From Thermoleophilia bacterium (lineage in GTDB: Bacteria > Actinomycetota > Thermoleophilia > Miltoncostaeales > Miltoncostaeaceae), in contig JALOLS010000012.1 in assembly GCA_025455865.1 (NCBI GenBank), positions 1 through 64,000 of the forward strand: a DNA stretch of 64,000 nucleotides, written 5' to 3'. Below, in pieces: positions 1-10,055 of the stretch (its first letter is position 1; each line of letters starts with the position of its first letter). Made by a program: the position numbers and the translations under genes. The notes beneath the pieces are model-generated. The model had not been told where the DNA came from, did not search any database, and saw nothing but the letters and a program-made list of their open reading frames with translations.

Positions 1-1
1 G

Positions 2-193
2 GAGATCGACGCGCGCACCTTCGCGGATCGGCCGGGACGGGTCACGGGTGCGCTGTGGCATGAGCCCCTGGCCCCGGAGGCCCTCTGGCTGGACCCGCTC
101 GATGAGCTCGGCGCCCAGGGCTGGGAGCTCACGGCGGCCGTGTCGTTCCACGATCAGGGCGTCCACCGGCTCTTCCTCAAGCGCCCGGCCTGA
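2..193 (+). CDS. DUF4177-like small protein, 3' end only
   Basis: The gene enters from the left edge of the window; only the last 63 codons are visible and the start is missing. The frame is open from base 2 to a TGA at 191-193. Near the C-terminus it carries the signature LDELGAQGWEL followed by a short beta-strand stretch and a basic end (LFLKRPA), the hallmark of the small DUF4177 family, whose members are usually 60-80 residues. Function of that family is unknown. It converges on the leftward OsmC gene with a 47-nt gap containing a strong hairpin. Assignment rests on one motif, so the family call is moderate. Confidence 0.6.
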   Translation, partial: EIDARTFADRPGRVTGALWHEPLAPEALWLDPLDELGAQGWELTAAVSFHDQGVHRLFLKRPA

Positions 194-204
194 GTCGACC
201 GGAT

Positions 205-224
205 CCGCGCCCCCCGGGGCGCGG
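205..224. terminator. hairpin between convergent genes
   Basis: CCGCGCCCC at 205-213 is perfectly complementary to GGGGCGCGG at 216-224, giving a 9-bp G+C stem between the ends of the DUF4177-like gene and the OsmC gene. There is no U-tract on either side, so this is a candidate bidirectional terminator typical of very high G+C genomes rather than a classical intrinsic terminator. Confidence 0.45.
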
Positions 225-240
225 CGCCACCCGGGGCGCC

Positions 241-678
241 TCACCCGGCCGGGGGCTCCGCGACCACCTCCCCCTCCACCACGCACGCCGCTGCGATGGT
301 GTTGTAGACGGTCCCGTGCCGGCGCAGGTTGCGCTCCAGGAGCGCGACGCGCTGCGGCGGCTCGTCGGTGCGCAGGTGCAGCCGGTACTCGACCCGCGAG
401 AACCGGGGCGGGCGCTCCTGGCGCTCGACCACGACGTGCACCCGGGCACCGTCCTGGTGGAAGCCGAGGATCTCGGAGAACCGCTCGACGTTCTTGAGCA
501 GGCAGGCCGCGAACGCAGCGGCCAGGAGCTCCGCCGGGCCGGGCAGGCCCTCAGGCGGACCTGGGGAGCTGTCGAAGGCGATCCGGCTCCCCCGCGCCGC
601 GATCTCGGCCCGGCCCGGCCGCACGATCCGGGCCTCGACCTCATACCGGGCCGGCGCGGACGGCGCCGGAGCGCTCAT
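241..678 (-). CDS. OsmC family peroxiredoxin-like protein
   Basis: A 145-residue OsmC/Ohr-fold protein. The central helix reads PAELLAAAFAACLLKNVERF, matching the OsmC helix that carries the first redox cysteine (C in FAACLLK). A second cysteine (AAACVVEGEV) lies near the C-terminus, where OsmC proteins have their partner cysteine. OsmC proteins reduce organic hydroperoxides with thiols. The ATG at 678 was chosen because it overlaps the stop of the upstream tandem-CxxC gene (ATGA) and removes a low-complexity Arg/Gly stretch. It is the last gene of the leftward arsenic operon, so a role in arsenic-linked thiol or peroxide stress is inferred from position only. Confidence 0.8.
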   Translation of the reverse strand: MSAPAPSAPARYEVEARIVRPGRAEIAARGSRIAFDSSPGPPEGLPGPAELLAAAFAACLLKNVERFSEILGFHQDGARVHVVVERQERPPRFSRVEYRLHLRTDEPPQRVALLERNLRRHGTVYNTIAAACVVEGEVVAEPPAG

Positions 679-866
679 CCCCCCGGGACCGGGTACTCCG
701 CCCCGCACCACTCGCAGTGGGTGGCAGGCTCGGCCGCCTCGGCCGGCGCCGGGGCCGGGCGCGGCGCGACCCGCGCCGGCGGCGCCGGCCCGTCGGCCTC
801 GTAGTCGGCGCCGCACCACTCGCAATGGGTGATCGCGCCGCCCTCGGGGCGCTCGGGACCGTTCAT
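675..866 (-). CDS. tandem CxxC mini-protein of the ars operon
   Basis: A 63-residue protein built from two copies of the segment THCEWCGAxY (around residues 14-22 and 49-58) separated by a Pro/Ala-rich linker. Each copy holds a CxxC pair, so the four cysteines could bind one zinc or arsenite, or form a minimal zinc ribbon. The ATG at 866 is preceded by a strong ribosome-binding site (GAGGAGG, about 868-877 on the minus strand). It sits 20 nt downstream of arsA and overlaps the OsmC gene start by 4 nt, so it is co-transcribed with both. I do not recognise a named family. Metal binding is inferred from the cysteine spacing. Confidence 0.75.
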   Translation of the reverse strand: MNGPERPEGGAITHCEWCGADYEADGPAPPARVAPRPAPAPAEAAEPATHCEWCGAEYPVPGG

Positions 867-886
867 GACAACCTCCTCAGGAAACG

Positions 887-2647
887 TCAGGACATGGATG
901 CGGCCTGGTGGACCAGTGCGGCGAGGCCGTCGGCGCCGACCGGCGGGGCCGGGGCCCAGGGCACGACGACCACCTCGGGCTCGCGTGCGGCGAGCCCGGC
1001 GATGCGGGGGACCTCGGCTCCGGCCCTCGCGGCGAGCACGGGATCGGTCGGGCCGGACGCGCACAGCGCCTGGTTGACGACCCAGGCGGCCGGAGCGATC
1101 CCGGCGCGCTCGAGGTCGCCGGCGAGCTGCGTCGCCTCCTGGATCGGGGTGGGCTCGGGGAGCGTCACGATGAGCACGCGGGTGAACGCGGGGTCGCGAA
1201 GCCGCGGGAGCAGCATGCGCACCGGCTCGGGCAGCTCACGGGTCGTGCGCTCCACGTCGCGGTGGTAGGCCTGGGTGGCGTCCAGCAGCAGCAGCGTGTG
1301 GCCGGTGGGCGCGGTGTCGAGCACCACGAACCCCTCGGCCCCGCCGGCGACCGTGCGCGCGAAGGCGCGGAAGACCGCGACCTCCTCGGTGCACGGCGAG
1401 CGGAGGTCCTCCTCGAGCAGGGCGCGTCCGGCCGGGTCGAGGCCCGCGCCCGCCTCGGCCAGGACCTCGGCGGTGTACGCCGCGGTCTCGGCCGCCGGGT
1501 CGATGCGGCCCAGGGTGAGCCCCTCGGGGACCTCGCCGCCGAGGGCGAGGGCCAGATGGGCGGCGGGATCGGTGGTCGACAGCGTGACCGGGTGGCCCCG
1601 GCGCGCGAGCTCCAGCGCGATGGCGGCCGCGAGCGTCGTCTTGCCCACCCCGCCCTTGCCCATCGTCATGATCACCCCGCGCCCGGCCGGCTCCAGGCGG
1701 TCCACCAGGTCGGCCAGACCGGGCAGGTCGGGGGCGCGGACCGCGGCGGGGGCCGTGTCGGCGACGGCGCCGCCCGAGAGCGCGCGCAGGCCGGCCAGGC
1801 CCACCGGCGCCTCGGCCACCAGCGGCACCGGGGCGACCGGCAGCGCGGCCAGGCCGGCCGGCATCCCGCGGAGCGCCTCCGCGCCCCGTGCGGCCATGGC
1901 CCGGGCGAGCGGGTCGTCGGGGTCCTCGGGCACGAACACGCCGTTGACCATCAGGCGCTGGTTCCCCAGGCCCGCCGCGGCGAGCTCCGCCCGGGCGCGC
2001 TCGGCCTCCGTGACACCCGCGGGATCGGGCCGGGTGACCAGCACCAGGAGCGTGCGCGCGGGGTCGCGCAGCGCGTCGAGCGCCGCCCGGTAGGTCGCCT
2101 GCTGGCGCTCCAGGCCCGCGAGCGGCCCAAGGCAGGACGCCCCGCCGGGGCTCGTCTCCAGGTAGCCGCTCCAGGCGGCCGGGAGGGCCAGCAGGCGGAG
2201 CGTGTGGCCCGTCGGGGCGGTGTCGAAGATGATGTGGTCGAGCCCCGCGGTCGCCCCGGGATCGCCGAGCAGGCGGGCGAACTCGTCGAACGCCGCGACC
2301 TCCAGGGTGCATGCCCCGGAGAGCTGCTCCTCGATGCTCCGCACCGCGGGCTCGGGGAGCACGCCCCGGTAGGGCCCGACCACCCGCTCGCGGTAGGCCC
2401 GCGCGGCCAGGTCCGGGTCGATGTCGCAGGCCTGGAGGCCCGGCGCGCCGGGGACCGGGGCGGGCTCGGGACCCACCTCGGTGCCGAGCACCTGCGAGAG
2501 GTTCGACGCCGGGTCGGTCGAGACCAGCAGCACCCGCCGGCCGCGGTCGGCCAGGGCGAGCGCCGTCGCGCATGCGAGGGTCGTCTTGCCCTGCCCGCCC
2601 TTGCCGGTGAAGAGCATCACCGGCGCCAGGTCGCCGGCTAGCAGCAT
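887..2647 (-). CDS. arsA: arsenite-stimulated ATPase ArsA, two-domain form
   Basis: A 586-residue ArsA with two homologous halves, close to the 583 residues of the classical plasmid protein. Walker A motifs GKGGQGKTT (residues 15-23) and GKGGVGKTT (330-338) are each followed later by the signal-transduction motif DTAPTGHT. Cysteines 113, 172 and 419 fall where the three arsenite-binding cysteines of ArsA are found (113, 172, 422). ArsA accepts As(III) from ArsD and normally energises an efflux permease. The ATG at 2647 lies inside the end of arsD (10-nt overlap), implying translational coupling. The transporter next door is of the Acr3 type rather than ArsB. Confidence 0.95.
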   Translation of the reverse strand: MLLAGDLAPVMLFTGKGGQGKTTLACATALALADRGRRVLLVSTDPASNLSQVLGTEVGPEPAPVPGAPGLQACDIDPDLAARAYRERVVGPYRGVLPEPAVRSIEEQLSGACTLEVAAFDEFARLLGDPGATAGLDHIIFDTAPTGHTLRLLALPAAWSGYLETSPGGASCLGPLAGLERQQATYRAALDALRDPARTLLVLVTRPDPAGVTEAERARAELAAAGLGNQRLMVNGVFVPEDPDDPLARAMAARGAEALRGMPAGLAALPVAPVPLVAEAPVGLAGLRALSGGAVADTAPAAVRAPDLPGLADLVDRLEPAGRGVIMTMGKGGVGKTTLAAAIALELARRGHPVTLSTTDPAAHLALALGGEVPEGLTLGRIDPAAETAAYTAEVLAEAGAGLDPAGRALLEEDLRSPCTEEVAVFRAFARTVAGGAEGFVVLDTAPTGHTLLLLDATQAYHRDVERTTRELPEPVRMLLPRLRDPAFTRVLIVTLPEPTPIQEATQLAGDLERAGIAPAAWVVNQALCASGPTDPVLAARAGAEVPRIAGLAAREPEVVVVPWAPAPPVGADGLAALVHQAASMS

Positions 2648-3270
2648 GAGGAGCCCTCGCCGGGCGCGCAGCAGGCGCCGTCGCCGGCCTCGCGCAGGAT
2701 GAGCAGCGGGTGGGAGGCGGCGGGCTCGGCCGGCGGCGGACCATCCAGGGTCTCGGTCACCGCCGCGTCCACCGCGTCGCGAAGCTCCCGGCCGACGCTC
2801 CTGGCCGCCCCGACCGCGACCCGGACCTGTTCGGCGCTGGCCCCGGACGAGCCCGCGGCGGCGAGGTGCAGCCGGAAGGCCGGCTCGGATCCGGCCGCCA
2901 CCGCGGCGGCGAGCGCGCAGAGCTCGGCCAGCAGCGCCCCGGGGAGCGCCTCCCCCGGCGCCGGCCCGGAGAGGCCGAGTCGACGCGCGAGCTCCTCGCG
3001 GACCGGGTAGGCACCCCGGGCGACCTCCTCGCCGTCGACCAGCACCATCGGCAGGCACCCGATCCCGTCCTTGAGCGCCGCGGCGACCGCCGGCCGCCCC
3101 GCGAACGCCGCCGGCTCGTGGGCCAGGTTGTGCCGGCGCACCTCGACCCCCTGGGCGGCGAGCCATTCGAGGTCCTGGGCGAACCGGACCAGGGCGGGGT
3201 CCACGTCGGGGCCGCAGACCCCGGTCGAGCAGCACATGGCCGGATCGAACACCTCGAGGACGGCACTCAT
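2638..3270 (-). CDS. arsD: ArsD metallochaperone with inserted AhpD/CMD-like domain
   Basis: A 210-residue protein, nearly twice the usual 110-120 of ArsD. Residues 1-100 are a clear ArsD core: FDPAMCCSTGVCG gives the metal-site cysteines 13, 14 and 19, followed by the thioredoxin-like segment ending YPVREELARRLGL. The family's vicinal cysteine pairs are kept at the very C-terminus (C200-C201 and C209-C210). Between them, at about 105-175, lies a helical segment (LCALAAAVAAGSEPAFRLHL, then AEQVRVAVGAARSVG) that resembles the carboxymuconolactone decarboxylase/AhpD helical unit, but SEPAF stands where the redox CxxC would be. ArsD delivers As(III) to ArsA, encoded immediately downstream. Start ATG has GAAGGGAG upstream. 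Confidence 0.9.
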   Translation of the reverse strand: MSAVLEVFDPAMCCSTGVCGPDVDPALVRFAQDLEWLAAQGVEVRRHNLAHEPAAFAGRPAVAAALKDGIGCLPMVLVDGEEVARGAYPVREELARRLGLSGPAPGEALPGALLAELCALAAAVAAGSEPAFRLHLAAAGSSGASAEQVRVAVGAARSVGRELRDAVDAAVTETLDGPPPAEPAASHPLLILREAGDGACCAPGEGSSCC

Positions 3271-3299
3271 GGGGCTCCCTTCGGACAGGAGGACGGGGA

Positions 3300-4433
3300 T
3301 CAGCGGGTGAGGGCGGGCGTGCCGGCAGGAGGCGGAGCGGCGGGGGCGCGAATGGCCGGGTCGTCGGCGAAGTAGCGTCGTCCGAGCCAGAGCGACACGT
3401 AGACGAGCCCGACCAGGACCGGCACCTCGATGAGCGGGCCGACGACGCCGGCCAGGGCCTGCCCGGACGCCGCCCCGAACACGCCCACCGACACCGCGAT
3501 GGCCAGCTCGAAGTCGTTGCTGGCGGCGGTGAACGCCATCGAGGTGGTGCGCGCGTACCCACTGCCGAGCGCCCGCCCGGCGGCGAAGCCGAGCGCGAAC
3601 ATGATGGCGAAGTAGGCGAGCAGCGGCAGCGCGATCCGGACCACGTCGAGGGGCGCCTCGGTGATGGCCTCGCCCTGGATGGCGAAGAGCATCACGATCG
3701 TGAAGAGCAGCCCGTAGAGGGTGATCGGCGCGATGCGCGGGATGAAGGTCTGCTCGTACCACCGCCGGCCGCGCCGGCGGATCCCGATGCGCCGGGTCAG
3801 GTAGCCGGCCACCAGCGGGATGCCCAGGAAGATGAGCACCGTGCGGGCGACCTCCCACACGCCGACCGTGACCCCCTCGGCGTCGAGCCCGAGCCAGCCG
3901 GGCAGGATCGAGAGGTAGAACCAGGCCAGGAGGGCGTAGGCCGCGACCTGGAAGAGCGCGTTGATCGCCACCAGCACGGCGGTGGCCTCGCGGTCGCCGC
4001 GGGCGAGGTCGCTCCAGACCAGCACCATCGCGATGCAGCGAGCCAGCCCGACGAGGATCAACCCGGTGCGGTACTCGGGCTGGTCGGCCAGGAACACCCA
4101 GGCGAGGACGAACATGACGGCGGGTCCCACGATCCAGTTGAGCGCGAGCGACACCGCGAACATGCCGCGCTCCCGGCGCAGCGTGCCGAGCTCCTCGTAC
4201 CGCACCCGTGCCAGAACCGGGTACATCATCAGCAGGAGCCCGAGGGCGATGGGCAGCGACACCGTCCCCACCCGCAGATCATCCAGGCCCTCGTCCAGTC
4301 CGGGCACCAGGGCGCCGAGCACCAGTCCGGCGACCATCGCCAGGCCGATCCACGCGGGAAGGAGCCGGTCCAGCACCGACAGCCGCCCGACCACGGAGGA
4401 CGGAGGGGATGGGGCCGTGCGGGTGACGCCCAT
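3300..4433 (-). CDS. acr3: Acr3-type arsenite efflux transporter
   Basis: A 377-residue membrane protein with about ten hydrophobic helices, the usual Acr3 size. Diagnostic segments include LSLNWIVGP-like TM4 (SLALNWIVGPAVMFVLAW) and the LARCIAMVLVW motif containing the conserved essential cysteine, followed later by TAASNDFELAIA, the conserved charged motif of the BASS/Acr3 fold. It extrudes arsenite across the cytoplasmic membrane. It lies 12 nt downstream of arsR and 29 nt upstream of arsD. Start ATG at 4433; an internal later start is possible because the first 18 residues are Pro/Ser-rich. Confidence 0.93.
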   Translation of the reverse strand: MGVTRTAPSPPSSVVGRLSVLDRLLPAWIGLAMVAGLVLGALVPGLDEGLDDLRVGTVSLPIALGLLLMMYPVLARVRYEELGTLRRERGMFAVSLALNWIVGPAVMFVLAWVFLADQPEYRTGLILVGLARCIAMVLVWSDLARGDREATAVLVAINALFQVAAYALLAWFYLSILPGWLGLDAEGVTVGVWEVARTVLIFLGIPLVAGYLTRRIGIRRRGRRWYEQTFIPRIAPITLYGLLFTIVMLFAIQGEAITEAPLDVVRIALPLLAYFAIMFALGFAAGRALGSGYARTTSMAFTAASNDFELAIAVSVGVFGAASGQALAGVVGPLIEVPVLVGLVYVSLWLGRRYFADDPAIRAPAAPPPAGTPALTR

Positions 4434-4445
4434 CAGGAGTTCCTC

Positions 4446-4757
4446 CTACTGGCCGAGCGCGCCGAGCAGCCCCTGCAGGCGCGCGATCGCGTCCCGGTCC
4501 GCGCAGTAGCGGGTCCGGGGGCCGTCCACCTCACCGCGGACCAGGCCGGCGGCCTTGAGCACCTTCAGATGCTGCGACACCGTGGCCTGCGCGAGGGGGA
4601 GCTCGTCGACCAGGCCGCCGCACACGCACTCGGTGCGGGCCAGCAGCAGCCTGAGGATGCGCACGCGCATGGGGTGGGCGAGCGCCTTGGCGCCCATGGC
4701 GAGCGCGAGGTCGAGCTGGTCGGGTCCGGCGGAGGTGGTGGTCATGACTTCGATCAT
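4446..4757 (-). CDS. arsR: ArsR family arsenic-responsive repressor
   Basis: A 99-103 residue winged-helix protein. The ECVCGGLVDEL segment carries the CVC pair that binds As(III) in classical ArsR, directly before the recognition helix LAQATVSQHLKVLKAAGLV. Two in-frame ATGs (4757 and 4745) are possible and neither has a good ribosome-binding site. The arsenic operon follows on the same strand (acr3 12 nt downstream). The perfect inverted repeat at 4762-4779 just upstream is the likely operator, which argues for autoregulation and release by arsenite. Confidence 0.92.
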   Translation of the reverse strand: MIEVMTTTSAGPDQLDLALAMGAKALAHPMRVRILRLLLARTECVCGGLVDELPLAQATVSQHLKVLKAAGLVRGEVDGPRTRYCADRDAIARLQGLLGALGQ

Positions 4758-4761
4758 CGTC

Positions 4762-4779
4762 CATCGTCAATCGACGATG
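4762..4779. promoter_or_regulatory. probable ArsR operator (inverted repeat)
   Basis: CATCGTC (4762-4768) and GACGATG (4773-4779) form a perfect 7-bp inverted repeat separated by AATC, immediately upstream of arsR. Symmetry, spacing and position match ArsR/SmtB-family operators. A matching -10/-35 pair could not be placed with confidence. Confidence 0.6.
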
Positions 4780-4838
4780 AAGTGTCGGGCGACGGCGCTC
4801 AGGGGGCCGACCGACCCGGGCCGTCCGGGCTCCGCTGG

Positions 4839-4844
4839 TACCCT
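4839..4844 (+). promoter_or_regulatory. candidate -10 element for the riboswitch-gcvP transcript
   Basis: TACCCT lies about 20 nt before the first aptamer strand of the glycine riboswitch, so transcription would begin near 4851. It fits the TANNNT pattern found before several other genes here. No -35 is evident. Confidence 0.35.
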
Positions 4845-4861
4845 CCCGGCACCGATCGCCC

Positions 4862-5040
4862 GCCGTGGGAGAGCCCGGCTTCGAGCCGGCGCCGAAGGAG
4901 CAACCGCCCCGGAACCTCTCAGGCACCAGGACCGTGGGGGGCGCGGTGACGCTGGAGAGCGGATGCCCAGACATCCCGCCGACGGGGAAAGCCCGGGCAG
5001 GCCCGGGTGCAGCTCTCAGGCACCAGGACAGCGGGGGCGC
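4862..5040 (+). ncRNA. tandem glycine riboswitch (gcvT motif)
   Basis: Two consecutive aptamers precede gcvP. Aptamer 1 (about 4862-4941) has GGGAGAG, then GCCGAAGGAGCAA, then CTCTCAGGCACCAGGACCG. Aptamer 2 (about 4952-5038) has TGGAGAG, CGCCGACGGGGAAA and CTCTCAGGCACCAGGACAGC. These are the conserved strands of the gcvT-type glycine riboswitch, including the short inter-aptamer linker of the tandem form. In known cases glycine binding turns on the glycine cleavage genes, which agrees with gcvP starting at 5073. The expression platform must lie within the last 30 nt, so translational control is more likely than a terminator. Confidence 0.92.
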
Positions 5041-5072
5041 AGACGTCCAACTGCCCGAGCCCTGGAGGCCGA

Positions 5073-7952
<2,880 letters not shown>

Positions 7953-7986
7953 GGGCACCCACGGGACCGCCCGCGCGGAGGGCGCC

Positions 7987-8862
7987 GTGACCCATCCCGG
8001 CCACCATGGCCACCGCCCGGCGGACGTGTTCCGCGACGAGCGGTTCGCCGCCATGATCGAGGTCGAGGGTGAGCTTGCGGCCGGCCTGACCGACCGGGCG
8101 GTGACGCGATGCATCGAGCTGCTGGGCGGGCGCCCGGGCGATGTCCGGCGGATCGCCGATCTGGGCTGCGGGCCGGGCGTGGCCACGTCGCGGCTCGCGC
8201 AGACGTTCGGGTCGGCCGTGGTGGTGGGCGTGGACGGCTCGCCGGTCATGCTCGCGCGGGCCGGCGAGCGCGCCGCGCGGTGCGGCGTGGCGGATCGTGT
8301 CGATCTGCGGCAGCTCGACCTGGACGGGGACCTCACGCCCCTGGGCGCGTTCGACCTGGTCTGGGCCGCCCTGGCGCTGCACCACACGGCCGACCAGCGC
8401 GCCGCGCTGGGACGTTTCGGCGCGCTCCTGCGATCGCGCGGGCTGCTCTGCCTGCTCGAACGCGCCGACCCGATGGCCCTGCGCCCGGCCAACGAGCTCG
8501 GCCGGCCCGGGATCTGGGACCGGGTCGAGTCGGCGCGGCCCCCGGAGCGCGCGACGGTCGTCGATCTGACCCCCGCGTCCGGCGACGCCGGCGCCTTCGC
8601 ACCGGCCGGCCTGGAGCTGCTCCATGCGGGCCGGATCACCGACGTGGTCACCGCACCGCCCGGCCCGGCCGTGCCGCGGCTGATCGGCGGATACGTGGGC
8701 GCCGTGCTGCACACCCTCGGCGACCACCTGGATCCGGCCGACCGGGAGGCGCTCGGCGGTGCCGCGGGGCATGCCCGCGACATCGAGTGGGGCGAGGTCC
8801 GGGTGACCTCCGGCCGCCTCCTGCTCGTGGCGCGGCCGAGGAGGTCCGGTCGGCGCCGCTGA
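7987..8862 (+). CDS. class I SAM-dependent methyltransferase
   Basis: A 291-residue protein with a Rossmann-fold methyltransferase core. Motif I is IADLGCGPGVATS (about residue 50-62), followed by VVGVDGSPVMLARA (acidic residue that binds the SAM ribose), LRQLDLDGDLTPLGAFDLVWAALALHH and a glycine-rich LLRSRGLLCLLE strand. The substrate cannot be deduced. GTG at 7987 follows a GGAGGG site and begins 34 nt after gcvP, so it may share the riboswitch transcript. It ends 6 nt from the convergent flavoprotein gene. Confidence 0.8.
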   Translation: MTHPGHHGHRPADVFRDERFAAMIEVEGELAAGLTDRAVTRCIELLGGRPGDVRRIADLGCGPGVATSRLAQTFGSAVVVGVDGSPVMLARAGERAARCGVADRVDLRQLDLDGDLTPLGAFDLVWAALALHHTADQRAALGRFGALLRSRGLLCLLERADPMALRPANELGRPGIWDRVESARPPERATVVDLTPASGDAGAFAPAGLELLHAGRITDVVTAPPGPAVPRLIGGYVGAVLHTLGDHLDPADREALGGAAGHARDIEWGEVRVTSGRLLLVARPRRSGRRR

Positions 8863-8868
8863 TCGGCG

Positions 8869-9894
8869 TCAGGCGGCGGGCGGCCACTCCTCCCCGGGGG
8901 CCGGGTGGATCTGGCCGGCCATCATGATGCGCTGGCGTCCGGGGTCGGTGGCCTCGTACGGACGCACGACCGGGGCGCGCCAGGTCTCGTAGCTCGCGCA
9001 GGCCGCGTCCGGGTCGTTGCGGTTCTGGACGATCGCCTCACACAGCGCGTGGGCGTCGCCCAGCCCGATGCCCGAGCTCACGCCGGTCTCCGGGCCGAAG
9101 AAGTGGGCGGCGTCGCCGATGATGACCACGCCCGGCACCCACCACCGCGGGCAGCGGAGCAGCGCGGGCTCTGAGTAGCGGACCTGGTCGATGGAGGTGA
9201 GCCCGGCCACCGCCGACTCCGAGGCGGGCAGGAGCCGCACCCACATCTCCTTGACCGCGTCCAGGCCGGGGGCGAGGGCGGCCTCGGCGCCGGACTTGGC
9301 GCAGGTGCGCCAGCCGGCCGAGCCCTCGTTCCAGGAGAGCATCCCGATGTGGCTTCCGTCGGACATGTAGGCCATCGCGAACGAGGAGTCGGCCCTGGCC
9401 GGGCTCATGAAGCTCAGCGCCGCCTCGGGCAGGGGGTCGATCTCGGCCTCCAGGCCGGCCATGGCCCGGGTGGGCGAGCCGACGCCGTCGCAGGCCACCA
9501 CCAGGTCCGCCTCGATGGTCTCGGCGCCCCCGGCGTGCTCGACCTCCACGCCGACCACGCGGCCGTCGGCGTCACGCGCGAGGCCGGTGACCGTGTGCTC
9601 GTTGCGCATCGGCAGGTCGCGCTGGAGCGCCTCGATGAGCGCGCCGAAGCGCACGGCCACCGCGACGGGGTCCGCGCCCGGGCGCGGGGCGATGGGCCGG
9701 CCGGCCGCGCGCACCTCGTCATAGACCCCGACCTCCTCCAGCGGCTCGTACCCCTGGAAGCCGAGCATGTAGCCGCGGGGGACGTAGTGGCCGGCGGGCA
9801 TGCGCTCGAGCACGACCGGCTCCAGGCCGCGCCGCCGAAGGAGATGGGCGAGGGTCATGCCGATCATCCCGCCGCCGACGATCACGACCCGCAT
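8869..9894 (-). CDS. FAD-dependent aromatic-type monooxygenase
   Basis: A 341-residue flavoprotein of the PheA/TfdB (p-hydroxybenzoate hydroxylase) fold. The N-terminal dinucleotide motif is VVIVGGGMIGMTLAHLL, the middle motif DLVVACDGVGSPTR matches the DG fingerprint, and VVIIGDAAHFFGPETGVSSG is the second FAD ribose motif (GD). These enzymes hydroxylate or oxidise aromatic or polyketide-like substrates with NAD(P)H and O2; the substrate here is unknown. The ATG at 9894 has GAGG 7 nt upstream. It is divergently arranged with the CDF exporter across 161 nt. Confidence 0.85.
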   Translation of the reverse strand: MRVVIVGGGMIGMTLAHLLRRRGLEPVVLERMPAGHYVPRGYMLGFQGYEPLEEVGVYDEVRAAGRPIAPRPGADPVAVAVRFGALIEALQRDLPMRNEHTVTGLARDADGRVVGVEVEHAGGAETIEADLVVACDGVGSPTRAMAGLEAEIDPLPEAALSFMSPARADSSFAMAYMSDGSHIGMLSWNEGSAGWRTCAKSGAEAALAPGLDAVKEMWVRLLPASESAVAGLTSIDQVRYSEPALLRCPRWWVPGVVIIGDAAHFFGPETGVSSGIGLGDAHALCEAIVQNRNDPDAACASYETWRAPVVRPYEATDPGRQRIMMAGQIHPAPGEEWPPAA

Positions 9895-9958
9895 GTCACA
9901 CCTCTTCGTCGTGGTTGGGGTGCTCCGGGCGCCCGCCGGGCGCGGGAGCCGGAGAGGG

Positions 9959-9964
9959 ACGTTA
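9959..9964 (-). promoter_or_regulatory. candidate -10 for the flavin monooxygenase gene
   Basis: On the minus strand TAACGT lies about 65 nt before the ATG at 9894 and fits the TANNNT pattern. No -35 was recognised; low confidence. Confidence 0.25.
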
Positions 9965-9999
9965 CCCCCGCCCGCGGGCCGCGCGTCCTCCCCCGGCGT

Positions 10000-10014
10000 T
10001 GACGGATGCCGTCA
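10000..10014. promoter_or_regulatory. inverted repeat upstream of CDF exporter
   Basis: TGACGG (10000-10005) and CCGTCA (10009-10014) form a perfect 6-bp inverted repeat around ATG. A TTGACG -35-like hexamer at 9999-10004 overlaps the left arm, so a protein bound here could block transcription of the exporter. The regulator is not encoded nearby. The rest of the 161-nt gap shows nothing else recognisable. Confidence 0.4.
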
Positions 10015-10055
10015 GGCGCTCGCCCCCGGAGCCGGCGGGATGGTTCCCTGGGGGC

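Noticed and set aside
887-3562. Single 891-residue ArsA-containing protein
   Set aside because: The upstream part is an out-of-frame shadow of arsD and acr3; ArsA homology begins at 2647.
5007-5072. Upstream ATG at 5007 as the gcvP start
   Set aside because: It lies inside the second glycine aptamer and adds 22 residues not typical of GcvP; GTG at 5073 has a ribosome-binding site.
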